DNA of 64,000 nucleotides from Phyllobacterium brassicacearum (GCF_003010955.1 NZ_PGGO01000027.1:1-64000); one strand, 5' to 3'. Counted from the first letter of the stretch, positions 54,203-63,110 are shown. Numbers and translations: made by a program. The notes: generated from the sequence alone by a model not told the origin.

Positions 54203-54430
54203 ATGGACACGTTCGACCCTCTTGCGCTGCGTAAGCTTCTCGCCCGCAATATGCGCATCCGCCAGGCAGAGCTTGCTATCTCGCAGGAAGAGGTTGCCCT
54301 GCGCACCGGACTGACCCAGGCCTATCTCAGCGGCATCGAACGGGAGAAGCGCAACATTTCCCTCGACACCATTCAAAAAATAGCCTTTGCCCTTGAAACA
54401 ACGGGATCGGCGCTGCTCAACATGCGTTAG
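54203..54430 (+). CDS. XRE-type HTH protein
   Basis: The 75-residue protein is a compact Cro/C1-type helix-turn-helix: LLARNMRIRQAELAISQEEV, then ALRTGLTQAYLSGIEREKRN and ISLDTIQKIAFALE. It is typical of a small repressor or antitoxin. It follows a small hypothetical gene on the same strand. Confidence 0.75.
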   Translation: MDTFDPLALRKLLARNMRIRQAELAISQEEVALRTGLTQAYLSGIEREKRNISLDTIQKIAFALETTGSALLNMR

Positions 54431-54752
54431 CGGCCCGATCGTCAAACAAAACGCCACCTCGCCAATGAGCCGGGTCGGCCTTTCGGCGGCGAATGCCGGT
54501 GGCGGCCGGATGTTCGGATCCCGTCAAGGCGATCAATGGAAATCGCTCATCCCGACATGCTCTGAAATGTGATTGTAGAATTCCAGGAACCAATCGGATT
54601 CGGCGGAAAATTCGCTCCATTTTCCAACGAACGTTTATCAAGGGGTGCCAGTTTTGAACAGACGCCGAAATCAGCGTGAACGTTGAAGGGCTTGTTCCAT
54701 TTAAAACCGCGGATCGCGAGTTCGATCCCGTTCGTCTCGACCGGGACCGCCA
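54431..54752. other. Intergenic region with a repeat copy
   Basis: It contains copy 2 of the repeat of about 120 bp (54521-54639). No gene is seen between the HTH gene and the LysR gene. Confidence 0.45.
54521..54639. repeat. Dispersed intergenic repeat, copy 2
   Basis: It aligns with 40722-40847 in block order (CAAGGCG-TCA-TGGAAATC, CTCATCCCGA, GATTGTAGAATTC, AGGAACCAATCGG and a final AACGAACGTTTAT). Confidence 0.55.
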
Positions 54753-55646
54753 TTACCCTCTACAGCGGAGTGCTTCGATCAGGAGGTGGAAGGCCGGCGT
54801 ATGTTGTCGTCTGCTTGGGTAGTAAAGGTGATAGCCGGAGAATGGCTGGCACCAATCTTCCAGCACACGGATCAGACGTCCGTCGGCAATGTGCTGGGAA
54901 ACCTGACTTTCAAACGTGTAAGCCAGTCCCAGCCCATCGAGGGCAGCGTTTTCCAGCAGTTCATTGTCGTTGAGGACAAGCGGCCCATTCACCCGGACCT
55001 CAAGTTCAATACCATCACGCTCGAACTCCCAGGCATAAAGCCCGCCTCCTGTGCTCTGACGGTAGCCTATGCAATTATGCTCGCTAAGGTCACGCGGCGT
55101 TTCGGGAGCCTTTCGGTTGGCAAAGTAAGATGGGGAGCCAACCACCGCCATGCGGATATCCGGGCTCACCCGAATTGCCACCATATCCTTCTGGACCTGC
55201 TCGCCCAGGCGGATGCCCGCGTCAAATCTGCCAGCGACGATATCGGTGAGCCCTTCATCAACATTGATCTCGACGTTGATATCGGGATACTCAGGCAGGA
55301 GCTTTACCAGAGCGGGCCAGAGCACCATTCTTGCGGCATGCCGGAAGGTCGTGATGCGGATCGTGCCTGCAGGCTTGTCGCGAAGTGCGGTTATGGCGGC
55401 AATTTCACTATCGATGTGATCGAATGCCGGACGCAGGCTGAGGAGCAGCCTTTCGCCTGCGTCCGTCAGCGACAAACTGCGCGTCGTTCGCGAGATCAAT
55501 CGCAGACCGAGCCGTTGTTCCAGCATGCGGACGGCATAGCTGAGTGCCGACTGGGAGAGGCCAAGCTTTGCGGCCGCACGAGTGAAACTGCCCTCTTCAG
55601 CAACGGCGATGAATACGGCCAACTCACTGAAGTCGCCCTTTCTCAT
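54753..55646 (-). CDS. LysR-family transcriptional regulator
   Basis: The 297-residue protein has the LysR HTH at its N-terminus (FSELAVFIAVAEEGSFTRAA, then AKLGLSQSALSYAVRMLEQR) and an effector domain with the LRSARP-type dimer helix. It is divergent from the Old Yellow Enzyme gene across 115 bp, which holds two TTATAA-centred repeats near 55649-55668. It probably regulates the OYE and hydroxylase genes. Confidence 0.88.
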   Translation of the reverse strand: MRKGDFSELAVFIAVAEEGSFTRAAAKLGLSQSALSYAVRMLEQRLGLRLISRTTRSLSLTDAGERLLLSLRPAFDHIDSEIAAITALRDKPAGTIRITTFRHAARMVLWPALVKLLPEYPDINVEINVDEGLTDIVAGRFDAGIRLGEQVQKDMVAIRVSPDIRMAVVGSPSYFANRKAPETPRDLSEHNCIGYRQSTGGGLYAWEFERDGIELEVRVNGPLVLNDNELLENAALDGLGLAYTFESQVSQHIADGRLIRVLEDWCQPFSGYHLYYPSRRQHTPAFHLLIEALRCRG

Positions 55647-55761
55647 TTATAAACCCCATTTATAACTTCATGCAGATTATAGCGACTAATCAGCGTCCAT
55701 GTCCTCCTCTATTTATTCGCCAACACCACACGCCATTACATCGGCAAGCGGATGAGAGACA

Positions 55762-56940
55762 ATGAGCAAGACACACCCGAAACTTTTCGAACCATTCATC
55801 TTCGCCAAGGGAATGACTCTGCGCAATCGTGTCGTCATGGCTCCCATGACGACTTGGGCCGGTAATCCAGACGGGACGGTTTCCGACGAGGAGGTCGGTT
55901 ACTACCGCCGCAGGGTGAACGGAGTCGGCCTCGTGATCACGGGATGTAGCCACGTCTTGCCGAACGGCATTGGCTTCACCGACGAGTTCGCTTCGTACGA
56001 CGACAGGTTCGGTCCGAGCTTGAAACGGCTGGCGGAGGCCGCCAAGAGCGGTGGCGCGCCCGCGCTGCTCCAGATATTTCACGCTGGAAACAAGGCCGTC
56101 TCAGAACTGGTTCCAGGCGGCGAGGTCGTCAGCGCGAGCGCCATAACCACCGAGGCAGGCCCCTTTAGCCCCTCGGTCACGCCTCGGGCGCTGACGCATG
56201 GTGAGATACTCGACGTCATTCGCGCGTTCGGCGAGGCAACACGGCGCGCCATTGAGGCCGGATTCGATGGCATCGAGCTGCACGGCGCGCACGGCTTCCT
56301 GATTCAGAACTTCCTTTCGCCTCGATTCAACCAGCGGACGGATGAGTGGGGCGGCTCACTTGAAAACCGCATGCGCTTTCCGCTGGCGGTGTTGCGGGAG
56401 GTCAAGCGTGTCATAGAGTCCAGCGCCAAGCGCCCTTTTCTTCTCGGTTACCGCATCTCGCCGGAAGAACCGGATGAGGGCGGACTGCGGATCGACGAGA
56501 CCCTTCTGCTCGTGGAGAGCCTCGTCAATTGCGGCGTCGATTATATTCATGCTTCGTTGGCGAGCGTACTTGAGGCCAAGCCTATCGGCGGTACGGGAGA
56601 GAAGACGACAGCGAAGCTGGTTCTCGAGCGCGTCGGCGGACGCGTGCCCGTCATTGCCGCCGGTCAGATCAGGAAGCCCGATCAGGCTGCGAACGCCATG
56701 GAGCTGGGGCTTTCGCTGGTTGCCGTCGGTCAGGGCCTGGTGGTGAACCCGGATTGGGTCGAGCTAGCAAAAAGCGATCTCGATGAGCGGATCGACACTG
56801 CCCTCAGTCCATCGAAGGTTCCGAGTATTGCTATCCCGGGCAAGCTATGGGCGGTAATCGAGGCTACCACCGGCTGGTTCAAGCTTCAGGCGAAGCCGCG
56901 ACGCACCACAGCCCAGGCGGAGCTCAGTCCCAGTGCATAA
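55762..56940 (+). CDS. NADH:flavin oxidoreductase (Old Yellow Enzyme family)
   Basis: The 392-residue FMN enzyme has the OYE opening LRNRVVMAPMTTWAGNPDG, the FMN/substrate segment LLQIFHAGNK, and the strongly conserved DGIELHGAHGFLIQNFLSPR followed by RTDEWGGSLENRMRF. The C-terminal VIAAGQIRKPDQA belongs to the TIM-barrel FMN phosphate site. It reduces activated C=C bonds such as enones using NAD(P)H. A divergent LysR gene and the two hydroxylase genes downstream suggest a role in degrading a cyclic compound. Confidence 0.88.
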   Translation: MSKTHPKLFEPFIFAKGMTLRNRVVMAPMTTWAGNPDGTVSDEEVGYYRRRVNGVGLVITGCSHVLPNGIGFTDEFASYDDRFGPSLKRLAEAAKSGGAPALLQIFHAGNKAVSELVPGGEVVSASAITTEAGPFSPSVTPRALTHGEILDVIRAFGEATRRAIEAGFDGIELHGAHGFLIQNFLSPRFNQRTDEWGGSLENRMRFPLAVLREVKRVIESSAKRPFLLGYRISPEEPDEGGLRIDETLLLVESLVNCGVDYIHASLASVLEAKPIGGTGEKTTAKLVLERVGGRVPVIAAGQIRKPDQAANAMELGLSLVAVGQGLVVNPDWVELAKSDLDERIDTALSPSKVPSIAIPGKLWAVIEATTGWFKLQAKPRRTTAQAELSPSA

Positions 56941-57047
56941 GAGCCCCAACCGGGAGTTCGCCATCGATGGCGCGTCTGATGAGCGCCATTTGAGTGCGGA
57001 GTGAGCGTCTGAATCCAACGGCTAAAGCAATCGCAAGCGAGGAGTTC

Positions 57048-57527
57048 ATGGAATACGATCTAAATATCAACGGAGAGCAACGCCGCGTGGACGTCGATGG
57101 CGATACGCCGTTGCTCTGGGTCATCCGCGATGTACTGGGGATGTACGGCACTAAGTATGGGTGTGGCATTGCGCAGTGCGGCGCCTGCACGGTCCATATT
57201 GATGGCGAGGCAGCGCGATCCTGTCAAACCTTGGTGGAAAGCGTCGGTAGCTCAGCGATCATGACGATCGAGGCGATTCACACTACCACGAACGGCCGCA
57301 AGATTCAGAAAGCCTGGCAGGATCTCGATGTGGTGCAGTGCGGATACTGTCAGTCTGGCCAGATTATGTCGGCAGCGGCCCTGCTGTCGGAGACGCCTAT
57401 TCCCACGGATGCCGACATTGACAATGCCATGTCCGGCAACATTTGCCGTTGTGGCACCTATGTCCGCATTCGCGAAGCGATAAGGCATGCCGCAACGCTC
57501 GACGGCAACGCGAAGCAGGGAGGCTAA
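57048..57527 (+). CDS. iorA: 2Fe-2S subunit of a molybdenum hydroxylase (IorA-like)
   Basis: The 159-residue protein has two Fe-S domains: a plant-ferredoxin-type cluster (GCGIAQCGACTVHIDG with a later SCQ) and a C-terminal four-helix cluster domain (QCGYCQSGQIM and NICRCGTYVRI). This is the small subunit of the xanthine-dehydrogenase family, close to isoquinoline 1-oxidoreductase alpha. The start follows GAGGAG at 57048. It is two bases before the large-subunit gene and forms a complex with that product. Confidence 0.85.
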   Translation: MEYDLNINGEQRRVDVDGDTPLLWVIRDVLGMYGTKYGCGIAQCGACTVHIDGEAARSCQTLVESVGSSAIMTIEAIHTTTNGRKIQKAWQDLDVVQCGYCQSGQIMSAAALLSETPIPTDADIDNAMSGNICRCGTYVRIREAIRHAATLDGNAKQGG

Positions 57528-57529
57528 AA

Positions 57530-59719
57530 ATGTACATGAAGGGTACTTCTTCCAAGTCATCGCCCGTCGACACGCGGCTGTCGAGGCGTTCTTTTTTGTT
57601 CGCCGGCGCCGCAGCCGGGGGTGGCCTGCTGATTTCGATCAACGCGTCAATGTTCCGCGCAGATCGCGCGGCTGCCGCTGACGCTCAGGTTACAACCTTT
57701 GCGCCAGGCGCGTTCATCAGGATCGACAAGGCGGGCAACGTGACGGCCATCATTCCACAGGTCGAGATCGGGCAAGGCGTCTACACGTCGATGCCGATGC
57801 TACTCGCGGAAGAGCTGGAAGTGGAGCCCAATCAGATCCGGGTAGAACAGGCGCCGCCGGACGACAAGCTTTATGCCAATCCGAAGCTCGGGTTCCAGGC
57901 AACAGGCGGCTCGACCTCCATTGCCGCGTTCTACGAGCCGTTCCGGCATGCCGGCGCCGTGGCGCGCACGATGTTGGTCGCCGCGGCCGCGGAAACCTGG
58001 GGCGTCGACGCGTCCGGCTGTCGGGCCGAGAACGGCACCGTGATCCATGATGCGAGTAGCCAGCGCCTTACCTATGGCGATCTGTCGGCAAAAGCGGCGA
58101 CGCTCCAGATGCCGGATAAGGTCGCGCTGAAGGATCCGAAGGACTTCAAGGTCATTGGAAGATCGCTGAAGCGGCGAGATTCCGTGGACAAGACAACAGG
58201 CCGGGCCCAGTACAGCATAGATTTCATGCTGCCCGATCTGAAGGTTGCTGTGCCCCAGGCTTCGCCTATCATTGGGGGCAAGCTCGTGGGGATGGATGAA
58301 AAGGCTGCCCTGGCTGTCTCCGGCGTCCGCAGGGTTGTTCGCTTCGATGATACCGTCGCGGTCATCGCCGACCACACCGGCGCTGCCAGAAAAGGGCTTG
58401 CAGCGCTCAACCCTCAGTGGGAAGGCGGCGCGTTAACATATTCGACGGCCAATTTGGTGAGTGATCTCGACAAGGCAGCCGCCGGCGAAGCTGTGGTTGC
58501 GACCAATGAAGGCGACGTCAAGAACGCAGCATCTGTTGCGGCAACGACCCTCGAAGCCAGATATGAATCGCCGCTGCTTGCTCACGGGACAATGGAGCCG
58601 ATGGTATGCTCGGTAAGGATCACAGCTGACGGCTGCGATGTCTGGGTCGGGACACAGGTGATTGCTCGCGTGCAGTCGGCGGTGGCCGAGGCTACCGGCC
58701 TTCCTGTCGAGAAGGTCCGCGTCCACAATTTCCTCATGGGCGGTGCGTTTGGCCGCCGGCTGGAGACGGACTACGCCGTACAGGCGGCAATGATCGCCAA
58801 GCAGGTCGACTTCCCGGTCAAGGTGATCTGGACGCGAGAGGAGGACTTCCAGCACGACGTCTTTCGTCCTTACTATGTCGACAAGCTCTCGGCGGGTCTT
58901 GATGAAAACGGTATGCCGACAGCCTTCTCGCACCGCGTGGCGGGTTCCAGCGTGATGGCCCGTTGGACGCCAGCCTGGTTTGTCAACGGGCTCGACCCAG
59001 ACGCCGTCGACGGCGCTGCCGGACCCTACAAATTTGACAACCCACTCATCGAGTATAGCCGATCGGAGCCTCCGGCGGGATTGACGACCGGCTGGTGGCG
59101 CGGCGTCGGGGTTACCCACAATTCCTTCCCCGTCGAGAGCTTTATCGATGAGATGGCTGTGTCTACGGGCAAAGACCCTGTCGAGTTCCGGAGAGTTCTA
59201 CTGGCGCAATCACCGCGCGCAAAAGCCGTCCTGGATCTTGCGGCCGAGAAAGCCGGATGGGGTACGCCGATGCCCGCCGGAAAAGGTCGCGGCGTTTCGG
59301 TGATAGTGCTGTTCGGGACGCACGTGGCGCAAGTCGCCGAAGTCTCGGTCGATCCCCAGGGTGATGTTCGACTCGAGCGCGTCATCTGCGCCGTTGACTG
59401 CGGACTGGTCGTGAACCCTGACGGCGCCAAGGCGCAGATTGAAGGTGGAATCATTTTTGGTGCCAGCGCGGCGCTCTACAACGCGATCGAGATCGAGAGC
59501 GGGCGCATCGTCCAGACCAACTTCGACACCTATAGGGTCATGCGGATCGACGAGGCCCCCAAGATCGAGGTCTTTTTCGTGGAGAGCGATCAGCCGCCCA
59601 CCGGAACTGGCGAGCTTGGTACCGCGGCAATCGCGGCGGCGATCGCCAACGCGGTCTTCGCGGCTACTAGCAAGCGGCTACGCAGGCTTCCGGTTGGTCT
59701 CGACGTGACCGCCAAATGA
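57530..59719 (+). CDS. iorB: Molybdopterin-binding hydroxylase large subunit (IorB-like)
   Basis: The 729-residue protein begins with a twin-Arg signal (SRRSFLFAGAAAGGGLLIS at about residues 19-37) and carries the Mo-cofactor domains: IIPQVEIGQGVYTSMPMLLA, GAFGRRLETDYAVQAA, and the C-terminal PPTGTGELGTAAIAAAIANA loop. This layout matches isoquinoline 1-oxidoreductase beta-type enzymes, which hydroxylate aldehydes or N-heteroaromatics outside the cytoplasm. GGGAGG precedes this ATG. The isoquinoline substrate itself is an inference from the family only. Confidence 0.85.
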   Translation: MYMKGTSSKSSPVDTRLSRRSFLFAGAAAGGGLLISINASMFRADRAAAADAQVTTFAPGAFIRIDKAGNVTAIIPQVEIGQGVYTSMPMLLAEELEVEPNQIRVEQAPPDDKLYANPKLGFQATGGSTSIAAFYEPFRHAGAVARTMLVAAAAETWGVDASGCRAENGTVIHDASSQRLTYGDLSAKAATLQMPDKVALKDPKDFKVIGRSLKRRDSVDKTTGRAQYSIDFMLPDLKVAVPQASPIIGGKLVGMDEKAALAVSGVRRVVRFDDTVAVIADHTGAARKGLAALNPQWEGGALTYSTANLVSDLDKAAAGEAVVATNEGDVKNAASVAATTLEARYESPLLAHGTMEPMVCSVRITADGCDVWVGTQVIARVQSAVAEATGLPVEKVRVHNFLMGGAFGRRLETDYAVQAAMIAKQVDFPVKVIWTREEDFQHDVFRPYYVDKLSAGLDENGMPTAFSHRVAGSSVMARWTPAWFVNGLDPDAVDGAAGPYKFDNPLIEYSRSEPPAGLTTGWWRGVGVTHNSFPVESFIDEMAVSTGKDPVEFRRVLLAQSPRAKAVLDLAAEKAGWGTPMPAGKGRGVSVIVLFGTHVAQVAEVSVDPQGDVRLERVICAVDCGLVVNPDGAKAQIEGGIIFGASAALYNAIEIESGRIVQTNFDTYRVMRIDEAPKIEVFFVESDQPPTGTGELGTAAIAAAIANAVFAATSKRLRRLPVGLDVTAK

Positions 59720-60072
59720 AAGAGCCGATCGCTGGGCTTTTGGAATACCTAGCGATCTATGCTGAGGCGCAAAAAAACAACGCGCCCCGGCATAAGAAGC
59801 TTCCGGAGGGTCCATCGTCGTCGGAACTGTGCCGGATGAACTTGTGGCCGAGTCGAGCACTACGGACGTTTGTAAAATCGAAAAGACCATCAAACGATCC
59901 GGGGCAGGGCGAGCAAGCTTGCGCTGGAGTGCTCCAGCTTCGGACTCGGCTGCTGAGTCCCGGCTTCGGCTATAGCTTGGCAATCGAGAGGTATGGGCGA
60001 TCTGGCATCGATGCCGGAAAAATATGGTAGGTGGAAAATCGCCGGGACTAGGAGATTGGCCAAGCGTACTGA
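59720..60072. other. Intergenic region, no gene seen
   Basis: No gene, repeat or terminator was recognised between the hydroxylase and the second cyclase. Confidence 0.4.
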
Positions 60073-61254
60073 TCAAGAGGTTTGGACGTCGCCTAACGCG
60101 GGCAGGGTGAAGACCCGCTGTCGCTGCTTGACATCCCGCAAGCGGTAGCGTCCCAGATCGATCAGAGGCTGGTCGACCTCCCGCGCAAGGGCATGTGAGA
60201 CAAGAACTTCTCGATCCAGCCTTTTGGCCAAGTCCAGGAGCCGGCTTGCCCGGTTCACGGCTGGGCCGATGACGGTGAAATCAAGCCGGTGTGACGCGCC
60301 GACATTGCCGTAAGCCACCTCGCCAAAATGCAAGGCCAAGCCATGGACGACCGGCGGAGTGTCCAGTGATCTACGCTGGGCGTTTTCGGCTTCGCTTCGT
60401 AGGCACATCTCCTGTGCGGCGGCCAGAGCCTTCTGACAGGCCGTCTCGCGGTTGTGTTCGGCCGAAGTTGGGAAGATCGCAAGTACGGCATCGCCCATAA
60501 ACTTGAGCACCTCGCCACCATGCGCCTCGACCACTTCTCCGATCGTGCCGAACCAAGTGTTCAGGTGAGCCAACACGTCAGGAATAGCTGAACGCTCGGA
60601 TAGAAGAGTGAAGCCGCGTAGATCGGCAAACCAGATCGCCGCCTCGATCAGCTCGACCGCGCCACGGTCCACCCGGCCCTCGATAATGCGCTGCCCCGTG
60701 TGGGGTCCCACGTAGGTGTCGAGGAGATCAATAGCGATGCGGCGGAGGACGTGACGCTCCAGATATGGGCTAAGAAGCTTTGCGGCGAACTCCAGCCCAT
60801 CAAGTGATACCGGGTCAAAGCCTTTCGGCAGCCGGGTGGCGAAGGAAATCACGGCGGTTCGCGTCCGATCCAGGAAGGGCAGGGGGTACATCACGTAGTC
60901 CGTCGCGCCCGACAAGCGCAACTCTTCAAGGAGCGGCATGTCGGGGCAAGGCTTATCGAGCCGGCGTCGGAAAGGCTGTTCGGTATCATCGACGATGCGG
61001 GTCGGGCTATTCAGATAAGACTGGGACGTGGGCGCCGTCGCCCGGTCCGATGCCGCTACCGACAGGCTCTCATCCGTCCATACATGCTGCCATCCGCTCA
61101 CCTCCGGGTGCAGCACCTCGAGCCCTAGAGAGGCGCGCCAGAGAGGTAAACCAGAACGGACGATCTCGCGACAGAATGCGTCAAACAATGCCCCGACGCT
61201 GTGATGAGGTGCGCCATCCGCCAGCCAGCGCGCGATATCGTCCATGTAAGTCAT
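60073..61254 (-). CDS. Class III adenylate/guanylate cyclase
   Basis: The 393-residue protein from MTYMDDIARWLADG has an N-terminal domain (about 1-185) related to that of the cyclase at 31246, with the same YLNSP, RRRLDKP and TDYVMYPLPF features. The class III catalytic domain follows (IWFADLRGFTLLSERS, HGGEVLKFMGDAVLAIFP, DFTVIGPAVNRASRLLDL). GAGG before the ATG supports this start over an upstream one at 61338. It produces a cyclic nucleotide, probably under control of the N-terminal domain. Confidence 0.85.
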   Translation of the reverse strand: MTYMDDIARWLADGAPHHSVGALFDAFCREIVRSGLPLWRASLGLEVLHPEVSGWQHVWTDESLSVAASDRATAPTSQSYLNSPTRIVDDTEQPFRRRLDKPCPDMPLLEELRLSGATDYVMYPLPFLDRTRTAVISFATRLPKGFDPVSLDGLEFAAKLLSPYLERHVLRRIAIDLLDTYVGPHTGQRIIEGRVDRGAVELIEAAIWFADLRGFTLLSERSAIPDVLAHLNTWFGTIGEVVEAHGGEVLKFMGDAVLAIFPTSAEHNRETACQKALAAAQEMCLRSEAENAQRRSLDTPPVVHGLALHFGEVAYGNVGASHRLDFTVIGPAVNRASRLLDLAKRLDREVLVSHALAREVDQPLIDLGRYRLRDVKQRQRVFTLPALGDVQTS

Positions 61255-61486
61255 TCTTCCTCTTTCGGGGCACACATAGGAGCAACCGTTCTCCGCGCCA
61301 CTCGAGCTAGCCTTGCATATACTAATCGCCGCTCCCATCAGTCATATGTTACGCATCTGAAGGGCTCTGTAGAGACTTTGTTCCACAATTGCGCTTGAGG
61401 GATTTTCTTATATGGCGTGCGATATCAAAAACGGAACGGCATGTCCGTGGTGACCGGGCGTGCGCATCAGTCGTCCTGCTGCACAT

Positions 61487-61560
61487 CAGTGTCATTGCAG
61501 AATTCCAGGCGACAATTGAAATCCGCCCTTATCGGCATTTTCAACCAAACGTTTATCTCC
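61487..61560. repeat. Dispersed intergenic repeat, partial copy 3
   Basis: It shares ATTGCAGAATTCCAGG and TTATCGGCATTTTCAA with the repeats near 40.7 and 54.5 kb. Confidence 0.45.
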
Positions 61561-61594
61561 ATCGGTCGTCGCCACTTTCGAGCAAGAAACTGCC

Positions 61595-61640
61595 TGAGAT
61601 TCTCGATATGTGCTTCAAAAATCGCATAATGCCTCATCCG
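61595..61640. repeat. ATCGCATAAT-motif repeat, one of four
   Basis: TATGTGCTTCAAAAATCGCA, then TAATGCCTCATCCGGAAC. Related copies lie near 7440-7492, 19205-19270 and 53118-53165. Confidence 0.5.
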
Positions 61641-61718
61641 GAACCGCAGGTTGTGGATGCCACAGCTTCGCCATTACGACCCTGAACCGCGCATCCCGTC
61701 ATGATCCAGTCGTCGCTC

Positions 61719-61808
61719 GGCGAATTTCCGCTTGGATCGAGAGTCTCTCCTGACATCCGACCGAAGGAGCCGAAACAATGCCTGCTACCGTCATGCATGG
61801 TCCGGCGA
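61719..61808 (+). repeat. 90-bp dispersed repeat, copy B
   Basis: 86 of 90 bases match 40481-40570. The ATG frame (MPATVMHGP) stops after 18 codons. Adding one G after GGTCCGG would restore a GDV codon run typical of zinc alcohol dehydrogenase starts, suggesting a frameshifted gene start. Confidence 0.65.
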
Positions 61809-61866
61809 CGTGTGATAAAAACAGGTCGGAGCCTTGAGATTGACAACCCTACTGCCGGAGGCCGAT

Positions 61867-62301
61867 TCACCCCAGCCAATACCTCGGCCCCGGCCCCTTG
61901 CGCCCTGCCAAATCAGCAGGGTTCGCCAGGCTACACCGGTCGATCGACAGGCAGCCGCAACCGATGCACTCGGTAAGCCCGGACCGCAGGCGCTGCAACT
62001 CGGCTATGCGCTGGTCGATACGCCTTGCCCACTCGCCCGATAACCGCGACCAATCCCGACGAGACGGCACGCGATCGGATGGCAACTTGGCGAGTTCGGC
62101 GCCTATTTCCTCAAGCGTCAGGCCGATCCGCTGCGCAAAGACGATGAACGCGATCCGGCGCAGCACGGACCGGTGATAGCGCCTATGCCCCGAGCCCGCT
62201 CGCTCGGACGCGATCAGCCCGCGCTCTTCGTAGAAACGCAGGGCCGATGAGGCGACGCCGCTGCGCCGCGACGCGTCGGTGATGGTCAGCATCGGATCCA
62301 T
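61867..62301 (-). CDS. soxR: Redox-sensitive regulator SoxR
   Basis: The 144-residue MerR-family protein has the HTH segment TITDASRRSGVASSALRFYE, then ERGLIASERAGSGHRRYHR, a long dimerisation helix, and the C-terminal cluster motif CIGCGCLSIDRC. These four Cys hold the [2Fe-2S] cluster that senses redox-active compounds. It is divergent from the SDR and QueA-like genes and a perfect SoxR-type palindrome lies between them. It probably activates that promoter when its cluster is oxidised. Confidence 0.9.
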   Translation of the reverse strand: MDPMLTITDASRRSGVASSALRFYEERGLIASERAGSGHRRYHRSVLRRIAFIVFAQRIGLTLEEIGAELAKLPSDRVPSRRDWSRLSGEWARRIDQRIAELQRLRSGLTECIGCGCLSIDRCSLANPADLAGRKGPGPRYWLG

Positions 62302-62326
62302 GCATAAACGAGAGCACGATTCTCGC

Positions 62327-62357
62327 TTGACTTCAAGTTAACTTGAACTTGTAGCAC
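62327..62357 (+). promoter_or_regulatory. SoxR-dependent promoter
   Basis: TTGACT (62327-62332) and TAGCAC (62352-62357) are separated by 19 bp, the long spacer of MerR-type promoters. The spacer holds the 16-bp palindrome TTCAAGTTAACTTGAA (62332-62347), matching the core of the known soxbox. Confidence 0.7.
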
Positions 62358-62387
62358 TACTCCTACGGATTTGAAGGAGTACCGACA

Positions 62388-63110
62388 ATGCTGACGAATA
62401 TCGATCTTCAGGGCCTTCGCGTGACAGTTACCGGCGGCACGTCCGGCCTTGGACTGGCGCTTGTGCGGCAGCTTACCGCGAAGGGTGCGTGCGTCGCCTT
62501 CGTCGCTCGCACTGCCGCAAATGTCGAAGGCGTCGTAGCCGAGACGGGCGCGTACGGCATTGTCGCCGATATAGGCAAGAAGGACGACATCTACCCGATC
62601 GCGATGCAGGTCACTGCCAGCCTCGGCGGGGTCGACGTCCTGATCAACAATGCATCGAGCCTCGGTCCTGTCCCTCTGGCGCTTCTTGCCGATACCGATT
62701 GCGAGGAGCTGGAAGCAGCGCTCGCCGTCAACCTCCTCGGCGCGTTCCGACTGACCAAAGCTTTATTCGGTGCGCTTGCCGCGTCCGCACGCGAGGGCCG
62801 CGGCGCGTTGGTGATCAACATCTCCAGCGACGCGGCGGTCAACGCGTATCCCGGCTGGGGCGCGTATGGTGCGAGCAAGGCCGCTCTTGCCCATCTTACG
62901 GCGATTTGGGACGAGGAGGCGAAACCCGATGGCATAAGGCTCCTCGCGCTCGACCCTGGCGATATGGACACCCCGCTTCACGCGCTGGCGCTTCCGGACG
63001 CCGATCCGTCGACCTTGAAGGCCCCCGAACTGGCTGCTGCCGAGATGATCGAAAAGATGCTCGACGCCTTGCCGGTCCGGGCCAGGCTTCTCGCCGGGGA
63101 ACATGCATGA
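62388..63110 (+). CDS. SDR-family oxidoreductase
   Basis: The 240-residue enzyme has the cofactor motif TVTGGTSGLGLALVRQ (TGxxxGxG, about residue 15), NNASS (about 87-91), Ser at VINISSDAAVN (about 144), and the catalytic pair in YGASKAALAHL (Tyr/Lys). AAGGAG lies before the ATG. It is SoxR-controlled by position and may reduce or oxidise a redox-active metabolite. It ends in an ATGA overlap with the QueA-like gene. Confidence 0.88.
   Translation: MLTNIDLQGLRVTVTGGTSGLGLALVRQLTAKGACVAFVARTAANVEGVVAETGAYGIVADIGKKDDIYPIAMQVTASLGGVDVLINNASSLGPVPLALLADTDCEELEAALAVNLLGAFRLTKALFGALAASAREGRGALVINISSDAAVNAYPGWGAYGASKAALAHLTAIWDEEAKPDGIRLLALDPGDMDTPLHALALPDADPSTLKAPELAAAEMIEKMLDALPVRARLLAGEHA

Larger units (their letters stand above)
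61255..61866. other. Repeat-rich intergenic region
   Basis: Gene-poor stretch holding a partial copy of the repeat of about 120 bp (61487-61560), a copy of the ATCGCATAAT motif (61595-61640), and copy B of the 90-bp repeat (61719-61808). Confidence 0.5.
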
